From Curtobacterium sp. TC1 (lineage in GTDB: Bacteria > Actinomycetota > Actinomycetes > Actinomycetales > Microbacteriaceae), in contig NZ_CP081964.1 of NCBI RefSeq assembly GCF_019844075.1, forward strand, positions 3,844,001 through 3,908,000: a stretch of DNA of 64,000 nucleotides. The letters are read 5' to 3'. A program made the position numbers and the translations under genes. The notes beneath the pieces were generated by a model. The model was not told the DNA's origin. It was given only the letters and a program-made list of their open reading frames with translations, and ran no database searches. Shown here piece after piece: positions 18,817-30,103 of this stretch. The first letter of the stretch is position 1; each line of letters starts with the position of its first letter.

Positions 18817-19695
18817 TCAGCCGTCCAGCACCGCGTCGATGCTGCGCCGGGCGACGCTCCGGAAGGCGCGTTCGTCGGACGTCGCGAGCGCGGAGGCGAG
18901 CGCGATCGCCCACCCGCGGGCGCGTCCCCAGGTGGTGTCCGGGGCGGCGACCAGCGCCCGGAACGCGTGGCGGGCCTCCCGGTCGAGCGTCAGCCAGGCG
19001 GTGGCGAGGTCGACGGCGGGGTCCCCCGAGGTCACGTCGCCGAAGTCGACGACCGCCGACAGGCGTTCGTCGCCGTCCGGCGCGCGGTCGACGAGCACGT
19101 TGAAGGGGTGCAGGTCGCCGTGCACCCAGACGGGAGGCCCGGTGTGCGTCGGCAGCGCCGCCGCGGTCCGCCAGGCCGCTGCCAGCTCCACGGCCCGGGG
19201 CACGTCCTGCGTGGCGAGTCGCGCCAGGACGGCGTCGCTGCGCGTCGCCAGCGGTACCGCACGGAACGGGTTCGCCGGCGCCTCGGCCGGAGCCGGCACG
19301 TGCAGCCGTCGCACGAACTCCCCGAGCGCCTCGGCGACCCGTACCCCGGCGGCACGCTCACCGACGGGCGCACCGGGGAGCCACGGGACGACGCTCCACG
19401 ACCAGGGGTACCCGAGCGCAGGACGGCCCACGCGCACGGGGGCGGGCACAGGCGCGATCGGTGCGACGCGGACGGCGATCTCCGGCAGCCACCGCTGCTC
19501 GTGCTCGACCAGGCGTGCCGCGAGCTCCCGCCGCGGCAGGCGCACGGCGTACTCGTCGCCGAGCCGCACGATGACGTTGTCCCAGCCGTTGGCGACCACC
19601 ACGAGCGGCAGGTCCGCCAGGTCGGGGTGCTGGTCGTGGAGCAGCGCCCGGACGAGCGGGACGTCGACGTCGACCTCTGCCGGTGGGGTGGGCAC
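18817..19695 (-). CDS. APH-family small-molecule phosphotransferase
   Basis: 292 residues with the aminoglycoside/choline kinase fold. VHGDLHPFNVL holds the catalytic aspartate (Brenner motif), VVDFGDV the Mg-binding DFG-like aspartate, and NGWDNVIVRLGDEYAVRLP the N-lobe with ATP-site lysine-like region (here VRLPRR). Family members phosphorylate aminoglycosides, macrolides, homoserine or sugars; resistance should not be assumed. GTG start at 19695 lies six nt after TAGCCT. Confidence 0.85.
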   Translation of the reverse strand: MPTPPAEVDVDVPLVRALLHDQHPDLADLPLVVVANGWDNVIVRLGDEYAVRLPRRELAARLVEHEQRWLPEIAVRVAPIAPVPAPVRVGRPALGYPWSWSVVPWLPGAPVGERAAGVRVAEALGEFVRRLHVPAPAEAPANPFRAVPLATRSDAVLARLATQDVPRAVELAAAWRTAAALPTHTGPPVWVHGDLHPFNVLVDRAPDGDERLSAVVDFGDVTSGDPAVDLATAWLTLDREARHAFRALVAAPDTTWGRARGWAIALASALATSDERAFRSVARRSIDAVLDG

Positions 19696-19812
19696 CGATC
19701 CAGGCTAGTGGGCCGCCGGACACATGCCCGCGAACGGGGGCGGGTGCGGAAACCGACCGCTGGGTATCCTCGGGAGGACGGTGACGTGGGTGTTTCCCTG
19801 GGGGGACCCGCG

Positions 19813-20463
19813 TCACTCCGGGGCGATGATCGCGACGAGTCGGGGGACCTCGGGTCGCAGACGTTCCGTGACCAGCGCGGCGAGCAGCACCGTCCAGAGC
19901 TCCCGCAGGCGCTCGTACAGGTCGGTGCGGTCGGCGAGCACGTCCGACACCGTCTGCACGCCCGTGTAGGCGGGGATGACCACGCGACCCACCAGGTCCG
20001 GGTCCCACCGGGCGTCGACCTCGCCGGCGTCGATCGCCTGGCGGACGGTCTGCGCGATCACCGCCATCCAGTCGGTGTACGGGTCCTGACGGGGGACGTC
20101 GCGCGTCGCGACCTCGGTCGACAGACGGATGCCGGCGCTCACGACGACCTCGGTCACCATCTGGGTCGCCAGTCCCTGCGACATCCACATGAGGGCCTCG
20201 AGCGGTGTCCTGCTCCGGGCGATCGCGGCCTCGCCGTACCGCCGGGAGACCTCGTGCTGCTGGACGATCACGGCGCCGGCCAGGTCGGCCTTCGAGGCGA
20301 AGTGGAAGTAGAGCGCACCCTTGGTCAGACCGATCCGCTCGGCGACGCCGTCCATCGACGCACCGAGGTACCCGCGGTCGTCGAACTCGGCGGCCGCGGC
20401 CCCGATGATCGCCGCGCGGGTCTCGAGCGCGCGCTGCTGCCGGGTGCGTCCGTCCTGCGCCAT
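19813..20463 (-). CDS. TetR-family regulator of the gamma-butyrolactone receptor (ScbR/AvaR) type
   Basis: 216 residues. The DNA-binding part, AAAEFDDRGYLGASMDGVAERIGLTKGALYFHFASKADLA taken together, matches ScbR/ArpA-type autoregulator receptors more closely than generic TetR (GYxGAS, TKGALYFHF and SKxxLA). In Streptomyces such proteins sense gamma-butyrolactones. No AfsA-type synthase is visible in the window. Start ATG 20463; TACGAT lies 9 nt upstream. A GTG at 20496 is a longer alternative. Divergent from the membrane protein at 20538. Confidence 0.82.
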   Translation of the reverse strand: MAQDGRTRQQRALETRAAIIGAAAAEFDDRGYLGASMDGVAERIGLTKGALYFHFASKADLAGAVIVQQHEVSRRYGEAAIARSRTPLEALMWMSQGLATQMVTEVVVSAGIRLSTEVATRDVPRQDPYTDWMAVIAQTVRQAIDAGEVDARWDPDLVGRVVIPAYTGVQTVSDVLADRTDLYERLRELWTVLLAALVTERLRPEVPRLVAIIAPE

Positions 20464-20537
20464 CACCTCCCGATCGTAGTCCCGCTCCCGGGGCACGCAC
20501 GGCCCGCGTCCGGGCGGGTGCCCTACGGTTGGCGGCC

Positions 20538-20981
20538 ATGGACGGATGGCGGAACCCCGCGCGGTGGGCGCGGACCGGACGGTGGCTGCTGCTGCCGATC
20601 GCGGTGCTCGACTGGGTGGCCCTCGCGCCGCAGACCGTGGTCGTGGTCGCGTTCCTGATCGCCGTCGTCGGCCTGGCGGGCATGGCGGCCGCGCTCGTGG
20701 TGCACATGCTCGGGCGCTCCCGCGGGGCGATGGCCCTGCTCGGCGTCGTGCTGCTGCTCGGCGGGCTCGTGGTGTTCGGCCTCGACCCGTTCCCCGGTTC
20801 GTTCCCGCTCATCGACGCGTGGTGGCCCGAGTCGATCACGCAGCCGCAGGTGGTCGGCAGCGCCTACTGGCAGCTGGCCGGTCTCGGCATCGAGCTCGCC
20901 GGCTTCGGGCTGCTGGCCACGCTGCTCGTCGTCGCGCTCACCGGGGCACCGCGATCACGGCAGGACCGCTTCCGTTCCTGA
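20538..20981 (+). CDS. hypothetical four-helix membrane protein
   Basis: 147 residues; I do not recognise a family. About four hydrophobic segments are visible: LLLPIAVLDWVALA, VVVVAFLIAVVGLAGMAAALVV, AMALLGVVLLLGGLVVFG and GLGIELAGFGLLATLLVVAL. ATG at 20538 is eight nt after TACGGT (20524-20529). Divergent from the ScbR-like regulator 74 bp away, so it could be a target of it. Confidence 0.75.
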   Translation: MDGWRNPARWARTGRWLLLPIAVLDWVALAPQTVVVVAFLIAVVGLAGMAAALVVHMLGRSRGAMALLGVVLLLGGLVVFGLDPFPGSFPLIDAWWPESITQPQVVGSAYWQLAGLGIELAGFGLLATLLVVALTGAPRSRQDRFRS

Positions 20982-21003
20982 CCGCGGTGCGGCAGGACGC
21001 CGT

Positions 21004-22161
21004 TCAGTGACGGCCCAGCAGCACGACGGTGACGTCCCGGCGGTTGTCCGCCTGCACGAGCGCGCGGATCCGCTCGACGGCCGCGGCACCGGCCGGCTCG
21101 GACCGCACCAGGTCGGCCAGGTCATCGAGGTGCCGGATGCCCTCGAGCGCCAGGACACCCTCGGTGCACACCGCCAGCCGATCGCCCGCCGCCAGGTCGA
21201 GCGTGGCGGGGGACCTCGGCACGGACTCCGGCTGCAGGCCGAGCGGCAGGTCGAGCGAGTGCAACGCACGGCTGCTGCCGTCGGCGCGGATGAGCACCGC
21301 GAGGCCGTGGCCCGCGTCCCCGAAGTCGACGTGCCCCGACGTCGGGTCGAGCCGCAGGTGGAAGAGCGAGCCGACGGCGTCCGCAGCGGACAGGTCGGCG
21401 GTGATCTGGGCCTCCAGACCGCCGATCGCGTCCGGCATGGCGGTCTCGGTCCGCGCGACCACGGCACCACGGACGGCCGAGGCGAGCAGGCCGGACGCGC
21501 GGCCGGCCGCCGCGACGCTGCCCACGGTGACGTGCAGCGCACCGTCGGCGGCGAGTCGCCAGTCGGCGACGTCCCCGCCGCCCTGCTGACGACGCAGCGC
21601 GAGCGTGTCCAGGTCGTGGCCGGGGACCTCGACGCGTTCGGGGACCAGGCTCTCGCGCACACGGCTGATCCGACCACGGTCGATCGCCTGACCGAGCTCG
21701 CGCTCGGCCCAGCGCGCGAGGTCGCGGAGCAGGTCGAGGTCCGCGGCCGACATCTCGCGCGGGGTCGCGTCCATGATGCACAGCGTGCCGACCCGGGTGC
21801 CGTCGAGCATCGTCAACGGCGCCCCCGCGTAGAAGCGGATCCCGTGCTCCGCCACCGCCGCGGTGTGCGCGTACCGGTCGTCGAGCGAGGCGTCGGGGAT
21901 CACCATCGGCTCCGGACTGAGCACCGTCGTGGCGCAGAACTGCTCGCTCGCGGGCACGCTCGAACCCTGGTGCCAGCCGAACGTCGACTGCGTCGTGACG
22001 ACGTCACTGTGGACGAGGTTGAGGAAGGTCAGCGGCACGCCGAACGCCTCGTGGGTCATGCGGGTGATGCGGTCGAAACGCTCCTCGGGGCCTGCCCCCA
22101 AGACCTCGAGCGCCTCGATCACCGCGGTGCGTCGGTCCGCACCGTCGAGATGGTTGGTCAC
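21004..22161 (-). CDS. GAF-domain protein with SpoIIE-like (PP2C-type) phosphatase domain
   Basis: 385 residues. N-terminal GAF domain (about residues 25-165: FDRITRMTHEAFGVPLTFLNLV, SEQFCATT, FYAGAPL, GTLCIMDATPREMS). C-terminal PP2C/SpoIIE-type domain follows: GGGDVADWRL in place of the canonical GGDFYD, GHVDFGDAGHGLAVLI (GH motif) and RRDVTVVLLGR (final Asp). Family members dephosphorylate anti-sigma antagonists; with the first aspartate motif degenerate (GGGDVADW), activity is uncertain. GTG start at 22161, six nt after TAGACA. No anti-sigma gene is adjacent. Confidence 0.82.
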   Translation of the reverse strand: MTNHLDGADRRTAVIEALEVLGAGPEERFDRITRMTHEAFGVPLTFLNLVHSDVVTTQSTFGWHQGSSVPASEQFCATTVLSPEPMVIPDASLDDRYAHTAAVAEHGIRFYAGAPLTMLDGTRVGTLCIMDATPREMSAADLDLLRDLARWAERELGQAIDRGRISRVRESLVPERVEVPGHDLDTLALRRQQGGGDVADWRLAADGALHVTVGSVAAAGRASGLLASAVRGAVVARTETAMPDAIGGLEAQITADLSAADAVGSLFHLRLDPTSGHVDFGDAGHGLAVLIRADGSSRALHSLDLPLGLQPESVPRSPATLDLAAGDRLAVCTEGVLALEGIRHLDDLADLVRSEPAGAAAVERIRALVQADNRRDVTVVLLGRH

Positions 22162-22178
22162 ACGCCCTGTCTACCCGC

Positions 22179-22934
22179 TCAGTCCGTCAGGAACCAGTCC
22201 CGCGGGTGGGGGTCGGCACTGAGCGTGCGCCGCTCGGACACCGGGGCCGCCCACGACGCCGCGTTCGACAACACCTGCTGGATGTCCGAGTGGTGGTAGA
22301 CGGGGTACTCCTGGTCGCCGGGGGAGAAGTAGAAGACCTTCCCCAGACCGCGGCGGTAGGCGACGCCGGACCGGAACACCTCGCCGCCCGCGAACGTCGA
22401 CAGGAAGACCTCCTCGTCGGGGCGCGGGATGTCGAAGAACTCGCCGTACATCTCCTGCCGGTCGATCACGATCGGGTGCGGGACCCCGGCGGCGATCGGG
22501 TGCTCCGGCGCGATCGTCCAGACGAGCTCGCGTTCGCCGTCGTTCCGCCACTTCAGCGAGCAGGTGGTGCCCATCAGGCGCTTGAACGGCTTCGAGTAGT
22601 GCCCGGAGTGCAGTACCACCAGGCCCATGCCGGCGTGAACGGCGTCGACGACCAGGTCGACGACGGCGTCGCTGACCTCCTCGTGGGCGGCGTGGCCCCA
22701 CCAGAACAGGACGTCGGTCGTGGCCAGGCGCTCGGCAGTGATGCCGTGGTCGGGCTCCTGCAGCGTGGCGGTGCTCACGGTGGCGTCGGGGTGGTGCTCG
22801 CGGAGCGCTGCGGCGATCACGGTGTGCATGCCGTCCGGGTAGTGCCCGATGACCGTCGCGTCACCGCGGGTCTCGTGCACGTTCTCGTTCCAGACGACGA
22901 TGTTCAGGGGACGGGATTCGGTCGGCACTGACAT
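22179..22934 (-). CDS. ThuA-domain protein (trehalose utilisation family)
   Basis: 251 residues. Visible motifs: VVWNENVHE near the N-terminus, VLFWWGHAAHEEVSD, GLVVLHSGHYSKPFKRLMG (the glutamine-amidotransferase-like core), and GKVFYFSPGDQEYPVYHH. This is the ThuA class I glutamine-amidotransferase-like fold, connected with trehalose/trehalulose use in rhizobia. Enzymatic activity is not established for most members. ATG at 22934 is six nt after TAGCGT. Confidence 0.9.
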   Translation of the reverse strand: MSVPTESRPLNIVVWNENVHETRGDATVIGHYPDGMHTVIAAALREHHPDATVSTATLQEPDHGITAERLATTDVLFWWGHAAHEEVSDAVVDLVVDAVHAGMGLVVLHSGHYSKPFKRLMGTTCSLKWRNDGERELVWTIAPEHPIAAGVPHPIVIDRQEMYGEFFDIPRPDEEVFLSTFAGGEVFRSGVAYRRGLGKVFYFSPGDQEYPVYHHSDIQQVLSNAASWAAPVSERRTLSADPHPRDWFLTD

Positions 22935-22984
22935 GGCTCCACGCTAGCGGGTCTTCTCCAGGGGCGGTCCGCGACGATGTGGGC

Positions 22985-23437
22985 ATGACTCCCCGCTCCC
23001 TGTTCCGCGCCGCCGCGGTCGCCGAACTCGTGACCTGGACCATGCTCATCGCCGGGATGGTGCTCAAGTACGGCCTGGACGCCGGCGACTGGGGCGTCCG
23101 GATCGGCGGCGGGGTGCACGGCTTCGTGTTCCTGGCCTACCTGGTGGTGACGACCGTCGTCGCGGTCAACCAGCGCTGGTCCGTCGGCGCGCTCCTGCTC
23201 GGCTGGGCGAGTGCCGTCGTGCCGTACGCCACGGTGCCGTTCGAGGTCGCGGTGGCCCGGCGCGGCATGCTCGAGGGCTCGTGGCGCCGCTCGCCGGACG
23301 CGCACTCGGGCTTCTGGGACCGCCTGCTGTTCTTCGTGGTGCGTCGTCCGGTGGTCGCGGTCGGCATCGGGGTGGTGGCGGTCGCCCTGGTGTTCGTGGT
23401 GCTGCTCGCCGCGGGTCCGCCCGTGCCGCGCTCCTGA
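22985..23437 (+). CDS. DUF3817-family membrane protein
   Basis: 150 residues with the DUF3817 pattern: N-terminal LFRAAAVAELVTWTMLIAGM, then KYGLD...GGGVHGFVFLAYLVVTTVVAV (conserved His-Gly), then GWASAVVPYATVPFE, i.e. three helices; an extra C-terminal helix (VVAVGIGVVAVALVFVVLLAAG) follows. Function unknown. ATG at 22985 is preferred; an in-frame GTG lies two codons upstream. Confidence 0.82.
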   Translation: MTPRSLFRAAAVAELVTWTMLIAGMVLKYGLDAGDWGVRIGGGVHGFVFLAYLVVTTVVAVNQRWSVGALLLGWASAVVPYATVPFEVAVARRGMLEGSWRRSPDAHSGFWDRLLFFVVRRPVVAVGIGVVAVALVFVVLLAAGPPVPRS

Positions 23438-23464
23438 CGGGCGCGGGCGGTGAGTTCGTGCCGT

Positions 23465-23584
23465 CGCGAGGTCGCGCCGCCGCGAGGTCGCGCCGTCCCG
23501 AGGTCGCGCCGTCCCGAGGTCGCGCCGTCCCGAGGTCGCGCCGCCGCGAGGTCGCGCCGTCCCGAGGTCGCGCCGCCGCGAGGT
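23465..23584. repeat. 16-bp tandem repeat, seven copies plus a partial
   Basis: Unit CNCGAGGTCGCGCCGN repeated head to tail from 23465 to 23576, then a partial copy to 23584. Only positions 2 and 16 vary (C/G and T/C). It starts 27 nt after the DUF3817 stop, in the 342-bp convergent gap before the isocitrate dehydrogenase gene. No ORF or promoter is recognisable in it. Confidence 0.95.
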
Positions 23585-23609
23585 TCCACAACACGCCGCT
23601 CAGGTTCGC

Positions 23610-23665
23610 CGAGGTTCCGGAAACGAGCCGTGCGCGACGCGACATGCCGAGATTTCGGAACCTCG
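23610..23665. repeat. Inverted repeat with CGAGGTTCCG arms
   Basis: CGAGGTTCCGGAAA (23610-23623) faces TTTCGGAACCTCG (23653-23665), complementary except for one extra G. The GAGGTT core echoes the end of the neighbouring 16-bp tandem repeat (CGAGGTT at 23579). It may be the remains of a small intergenic palindrome. Confidence 0.6.
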
Positions 23666-23720
23666 GGGGCGGGTGACGGGCGGGTGACGGGGGCGACGAG
23701 CGGGGGCCGGCGCGCGTGAC

Positions 23721-23768
23721 GACGGACGGGAGGCCCGGTGCCAGCTGGCACCGGGCCTCCCGTCCGTC
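23721..23768. terminator. Palindrome family A copy 2 (perfect 48-bp palindrome)
   Basis: The arms 23721-23744 and 23745-23768 are exactly complementary, with GTGCCAGCTGGCAC at the centre. It lies 12 nt beyond the isocitrate dehydrogenase stop and in the convergent gap with DUF3817. It probably acts as a terminator for both. Confidence 0.8.
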
Positions 23769-23779
23769 AGGTGGTGCTC

Positions 23780-25990
<2,211 letters not shown>

Positions 25991-26183
25991 GCTGGCGGGT
26001 ACTCCCTTGTTCGACCGTCGGTACGTCCACGGTACTCGTGGCGCAGGATGTCTCGACATCAAGATACATGGTGCGACCTGCGTTCGGCAGGTGCTCGGCA
26101 GACGTCCTGGAGGCGCACTGGCGACACATAGGAATGCCCGGTGGACTGGTCTTCCGCAGTTCCCGAGCCGCAGGAGGGTGACC

Positions 26184-26549
26184 ATGTCGACGACACGTCA
26201 GACGCCGGAGGATTTCGGGTGGACCGCGGAGGACCTGCGCTCCGCCTACGCCTCGGACGGCAGTGGCCCGTACCGGTACGCCCCGGACGGCAGTGGGCCC
26301 TTCTCGTACGACGTCGACGGGTCCGGTCCGTGGCTCGTCGGCCCGGAGCCCCGCCGCGGGCCGGCACGGTTCGCCCCGCGCGACCGGAGCGGGCGCGGGC
26401 GACTCCGCAGGTTCGGGACCGCCTGCACCGCCGGAGCGCTGGCCCTCGTGCTCGCCGTCGGCAGCGTCGCGGTCATCGCCCACGCCGCCCCTCCACACCC
26501 CTCGGTCCAGGCGAGTGTTCTCCACAGCGGTGAGCCCGACGGGACCTGA
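26184..26549 (+). CDS. small membrane protein with three DGSGP repeats
   Basis: 121 residues, family not recognised. Residues about 13-50 hold three spaced repeats, each an aromatic or Asp-rich stretch followed by DGSGP ([30 protein letters not shown]). A basic Arg-rich stretch then leads to one hydrophobic helix ([20 protein letters not shown]) and a short tail. The topology suggests a cytoplasmic repeat domain with a single anchor. ATG at 26184 has AGGAGGG at 26172-26178. Its stop is 27 nt from the antiporter start. Confidence 0.75.
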   Translation: MSTTRQTPEDFGWTAEDLRSAYASDGSGPYRYAPDGSGPFSYDVDGSGPWLVGPEPRRGPARFAPRDRSGRGRLRRFGTACTAGALALVLAVGSVAVIAHAAPPHPSVQASVLHSGEPDGT

Positions 26550-26576
26550 TCGCGCGGACGGTGCCACGCTGGACCG

Positions 26577-28268
26577 GTGACCGAACTCCTCGTGGTCGGC
26601 GTCATCGCCGTCATCGCCATCGCGGGTGCTGCCGTGCTCGGGCCCCGCATCGGGGTCGCGGCGCCGCTCGTGCTCGTCGTCGTCGGGATCGTCGCGAGCC
26701 TGCTGCCGTTCGTCCCGGACGCCGACATCGAACCGGAGTGGATCCTGGCGGGGGTCCTACCACCGCTGTTGTACTCGTCAGCGGTGTCGATGCCGTCGAT
26801 GAACTTCCGGCGCGAGTTCGGCGCCATCAGCGGCCTGTCGGTGCTGCTCGTCATCGCGTCGAGCCTGGTGCTCGGCCTGTTCTTCGCCTGGGTGGTGCCG
26901 GACCTCGGGTTCTGGTGGGGGATCGCCCTCGGGGCGATCGTCAGTCCCACCGACGCCGTCGCCACCTCGATCGTCAAGCAGACCTCGGTGTCGCGCCGGG
27001 CGATCTCGATCCTCGACGGCGAATCGCTGCTCAACGACGCGACCGCGCTCGTGCTCCTGCGCACGGCGATCTTCACCGCGGGTGCATCGTTCTCGTTCTG
27101 GGGCGCGCTCGGCGACTTCGCGAAGGCCGTCGCCATCGCCGTGGCCATCGGCTGGTTCGTCGGCTGGTTGAACGTCTTCGTCCGCGCCCGGGTGCCGAGT
27201 GCCGCGGTGAACACGGCACTGTCCTTCGCGGTGCCGTTCGTCGCTGCCCTGCCGACCGAGCACTTCGGCGGATCCGGGCTCGTGGCCGCGGTCGTCGCGG
27301 GTCTGTTCACCGGCATCGTCGGGCCGCGCAAACTCCCGCCGGGCCACCGACTGTCGGACGCGCAGAACTGGCAGACCATCGAGCTCGTGCTCGAGGGCGC
27401 GGTGTTCCTGACGATGGGGCTCGAACTCGCGTCGATCCTCGGCGACGTCCAGCGGGAGCACGCGGGCATCGCTCCGGCGCTGCTGATCGCCGTCGGCGCC
27501 CTCGTGCTCACCGTGCTCGTCCGTGCGGCGTACGTCGTGCCGCTGCTGCTGGCGCTGTCGGCGAGCGCCAAGCGCGGCGAGCGGATGCAGGAGCGCTTCG
27601 CCGAGATGCACGCCGGCGACCGCGACGCGATGAGCGAGGTGATCCGCGAGCACCGGCCCGGCAACCGCGCACCCTCGGAACGAGAGCTCGACCGGTTCAC
27701 GACGCGCGTCCGCCGCACCCTGGCGGACATCGCGTACTACACGAAGGCACCGCTGGGCTGGCGGGAGGGCACCGCCGTGGTCTGGGCGGGCATGCGTGGA
27801 GCGGTGACCGTCGCCGCTGCGCAGACCCTGCCCGAGGGCACGCCGCAGCGATCGCTCCTGGTCTTCATCGCGTTCACGGTCGCCCTGTTGTCGCTCGTGG
27901 TCCAGGGCGGCACGATCGGCCCGCTGCTCCGGCGGATCGCGGCACCGGCACCGGACACCGCTGCGAAGGACACCGAGGAACGCCGGCGACTGCTCGACCT
28001 CATGCGCGGTGCTGCCGAACAGGTCCCGGGGACGCGTGAGCAGCCGCCGGCGACGAACGAGGAGCTCCGGGCCGCCGACCCGGCCGAGCTGCGGGCGTGG
28101 ATGGGCCGCGAGAAGGCCCGACGGCTCGCGGTGCTCGAGGCGCAGCGCGCGGCGATCCTCGATGCCCGCGACGACGGCACGTTCGACGCCGAGGTGCTCG
28201 AGTCGATGCTGCAGAACCTCGACGCCGAGCAGATCGCCCTCGAGCTCCGCGGGGCGCCTGCCCGCTGA
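26577..28268 (+). CDS. Na+/H+ antiporter, CPA1 (NhaP) family
   Basis: 563 residues with about 11-12 membrane helices. [14 protein letters not shown] and [14 protein letters not shown] carry the paired Asp residues of the CPA1 ion site, and the [21 protein letters not shown] segment is characteristic of NhaP/NHE proteins. The last about 130 residues are a cytoplasmic helical tail ([27 protein letters not shown]). It exchanges sodium or potassium for protons. GTG start at 26577; the preceding small gene ends 27 nt upstream. Confidence 0.93.
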   Translation: MTELLVVGVIAVIAIAGAAVLGPRIGVAAPLVLVVVGIVASLLPFVPDADIEPEWILAGVLPPLLYSSAVSMPSMNFRREFGAISGLSVLLVIASSLVLGLFFAWVVPDLGFWWGIALGAIVSPTDAVATSIVKQTSVSRRAISILDGESLLNDATALVLLRTAIFTAGASFSFWGALGDFAKAVAIAVAIGWFVGWLNVFVRARVPSAAVNTALSFAVPFVAALPTEHFGGSGLVAAVVAGLFTGIVGPRKLPPGHRLSDAQNWQTIELVLEGAVFLTMGLELASILGDVQREHAGIAPALLIAVGALVLTVLVRAAYVVPLLLALSASAKRGERMQERFAEMHAGDRDAMSEVIREHRPGNRAPSERELDRFTTRVRRTLADIAYYTKAPLGWREGTAVVWAGMRGAVTVAAAQTLPEGTPQRSLLVFIAFTVALLSLVVQGGTIGPLLRRIAAPAPDTAAKDTEERRRLLDLMRGAAEQVPGTREQPPATNEELRAADPAELRAWMGREKARRLAVLEAQRAAILDARDDGTFDAEVLESMLQNLDAEQIALELRGAPAR

Positions 28269-28283
28269 CGGCTGTCACGCCGG

Positions 28284-28778
28284 TCAGGTGCCGATCGAGA
28301 CGCGGAACACCCGCACGCCGGCGGCCCGGAGTGCTGCGAGCCCGAGCCGCATCCGCATGCTGCGGAACGGCCGCTCGAACCCCGACGGTGCCGATGCCGC
28401 GTCGATCTGGTGCAGCACCTCGGAGGTCAGGGTGCGCTCGACCTTTGGCGCCAGCCGCGTCAGACCCGAGACCGTCACGACGATCCGGACGGCGTGCGGC
28501 ACGAGCAGGGGGTCGATGAGTTCGGCGGCCTCTTGTGCGCGGTGGAACGCGGGGTCGTCACCGGGGCGGCGGATCGCGATGACCGCGAGTTCGGCGTCCC
28601 AGGTCTCCTCCGGGTCCGGCAGGTCGTCGACCCCGATGACCCGCATGCGGGCAGCGTCGATGCCCGCGCGCACCGCGGCGGCGCGGAGCACGGGCAGGAG
28701 TTCCTGGGTGCCGGCGAGCACGACGTCGGCGGTGCCGAGGTCGACCTGCGCGGGCCGCTCTCGCGGCGATCGGGCCAT
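28284..28778 (-). CDS. hypothetical protein
   Basis: 164 residues, no signal peptide or membrane segment and no family I can name. It reads as an alternating strand/helix protein (ADVVLAGTQELLPVLRAAAVRAG, DAELAVIAIRRPGDDP, AVRIVVTVSGLTRL), i.e. a possible small alpha/beta fold. ATG at 28778 with GGAAGG about 11 nt upstream. Convergent with the antiporter, 15 nt between stops; divergent from the peptidase gene at 28940. Confidence 0.6.
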   Translation of the reverse strand: MARSPRERPAQVDLGTADVVLAGTQELLPVLRAAAVRAGIDAARMRVIGVDDLPDPEETWDAELAVIAIRRPGDDPAFHRAQEAAELIDPLLVPHAVRIVVTVSGLTRLAPKVERTLTSEVLHQIDAASAPSGFERPFRSMRMRLGLAALRAAGVRVFRVSIGT

Positions 28779-28939
28779 GGTGCGGGTCCTTCCGTCGCTT
28801 TCCCACGACGCTACCGATGTCGGACGGTCGGGGGACGTCGGGGCCCGCGGTGATCAGGTGCCTCCCAGCCCTGCGGTAACGAAAAGATCACGGTGAGGCC
28901 TGTACAAAGCGACAGAGTCGTGCAGAATGGTGGGCGGCC

Positions 28940-29974
28940 ATGACGACTGCACCCGAACTCGACCAGCACCCGGAGACCCCGGTGGTGCACCTGTCCCGTC
29001 GCGCTGCCCTCGAGGCCGAGCGCGCCGCAGCCCGGAAGCCCCAGCGCCGAGCGGACAAGCCGGAGAAGTCCGCCAAGGTCGCGAGGCCCGCAAAGGCAGC
29101 GAAGGTCATCGAAGCAGCAACGGTCGCGAAGCCCGTCGGCCGCCGCGCCACCGCAGCCCGCGCGACGACCGAACACGTCGACACCCGCATCACGCGCGTG
29201 GTCCGCCGCCCCGCTGCCACCGTGACGAGCGTCACGAAGGCCCCACGGGCCTCCCGGTCCGGTCGAGCCGGGCGGATCACCCTGACCAGCGCGGCTGCGG
29301 CGATCGCGATGTTCGCCGCCTCGGCGATGCCCGCCCACGCCAGCGCCGGTACCTCGATGGCGACCTCGACCATCGCGCCGATCGTGCGCACCCAGGACTA
29401 CGCGGTCACCCAGGCGGTCACCGCGACCGGGCTCGACCGCGACGGGTTCACCGTCGGCGGCGGCACGACACGCACGGTCGTCACGGCGGGCGGCACGGCG
29501 GACGCGAGCGGGATCGCAGGCGAAGCCGTGTCCTACGGCGGAGCCGTCCGATCCCCGTTCCCCGGCCCGGTGCAGATGAGCTCGGGCTTCGGCTACCGCG
29601 CGGCACCGTGCGGCGCGTGCTCCTCGCTGCACCAGGGCCTCGACTTCACGCCCGGCATGGGAACGCCCATCGGCGCCGTCGCCGCCGGCACCGTCCGGAT
29701 CTCGGGCACGTACTTCTCGTACGGCAACGCCGTGATCATCGACCACGAGATCGACGGCCGCCAGGTGTCGACGCTGTACGGGCACATGATCCCGGGGTCG
29801 TCGCCGCTCAAGGTCGGCGACCAGGTCGAGGCGGGCCAGTTCATCGGCCTCGTGGGCTCCTCGGGCGTCTCGACGGGCGCGCACCTGCACCTCGAGGTCT
29901 TGATGGACGGCGTGACCCCGATCGACCCCGAGGCGTGGCTCGAAGCCCGCATCGGCCGCTCGCTCACCACGTAG
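28940..29974 (+). CDS. M23-family peptidase (LytM-type), membrane-anchored or secreted
   Basis: 344 residues. The first about 110 residues are cytoplasmic-looking and rich in Ala, Lys and Arg, then one helix (ITLTSAAAAIAMFAASAMPA) with AHA downstream (signal-anchor or cleaved). The catalytic domain has LHQGLDFTPGMGTPI (His and Asp of HxxxD), VIIDHEIDGRQVSTLYGHM and GAHLHLEV (HxH), all zinc ligands of LytM peptidases. It should cut peptidoglycan cross-bridges. Between 28779 and 28939 a candidate promoter (TGTACA 28901-28906, CAGAAT 28923-28928, 16-nt spacing) precedes it, weakly supported. Confidence 0.92.
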   Translation: MTTAPELDQHPETPVVHLSRRAALEAERAAARKPQRRADKPEKSAKVARPAKAAKVIEAATVAKPVGRRATAARATTEHVDTRITRVVRRPAATVTSVTKAPRASRSGRAGRITLTSAAAAIAMFAASAMPAHASAGTSMATSTIAPIVRTQDYAVTQAVTATGLDRDGFTVGGGTTRTVVTAGGTADASGIAGEAVSYGGAVRSPFPGPVQMSSGFGYRAAPCGACSSLHQGLDFTPGMGTPIGAVAAGTVRISGTYFSYGNAVIIDHEIDGRQVSTLYGHMIPGSSPLKVGDQVEAGQFIGLVGSSGVSTGAHLHLEVLMDGVTPIDPEAWLEARIGRSLTT

Positions 29975-30103
29975 CGCCGAGGCACGCACAGCAGACGTCG
30001 AGCGCTGGTGGGGTGACATCCCAGCAGCCCTGTGCAGACTCACAGGCATGGACGATCACCACAGACCGCCCGCCCGTCGTCGATCCGAGGAAGCTGCCCG
30101 CTG

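Noticed and set aside
18817-19695. Aminoglycoside resistance gene
   Set aside because: The APH fold has many non-resistance members; no mobile context or resistance-specific motif.
28861-28939. GTAACG upstream of the M23 peptidase as an MtrA box
   Set aside because: MtrA sites need two spaced GTAAC-like repeats; only one clear copy is present.
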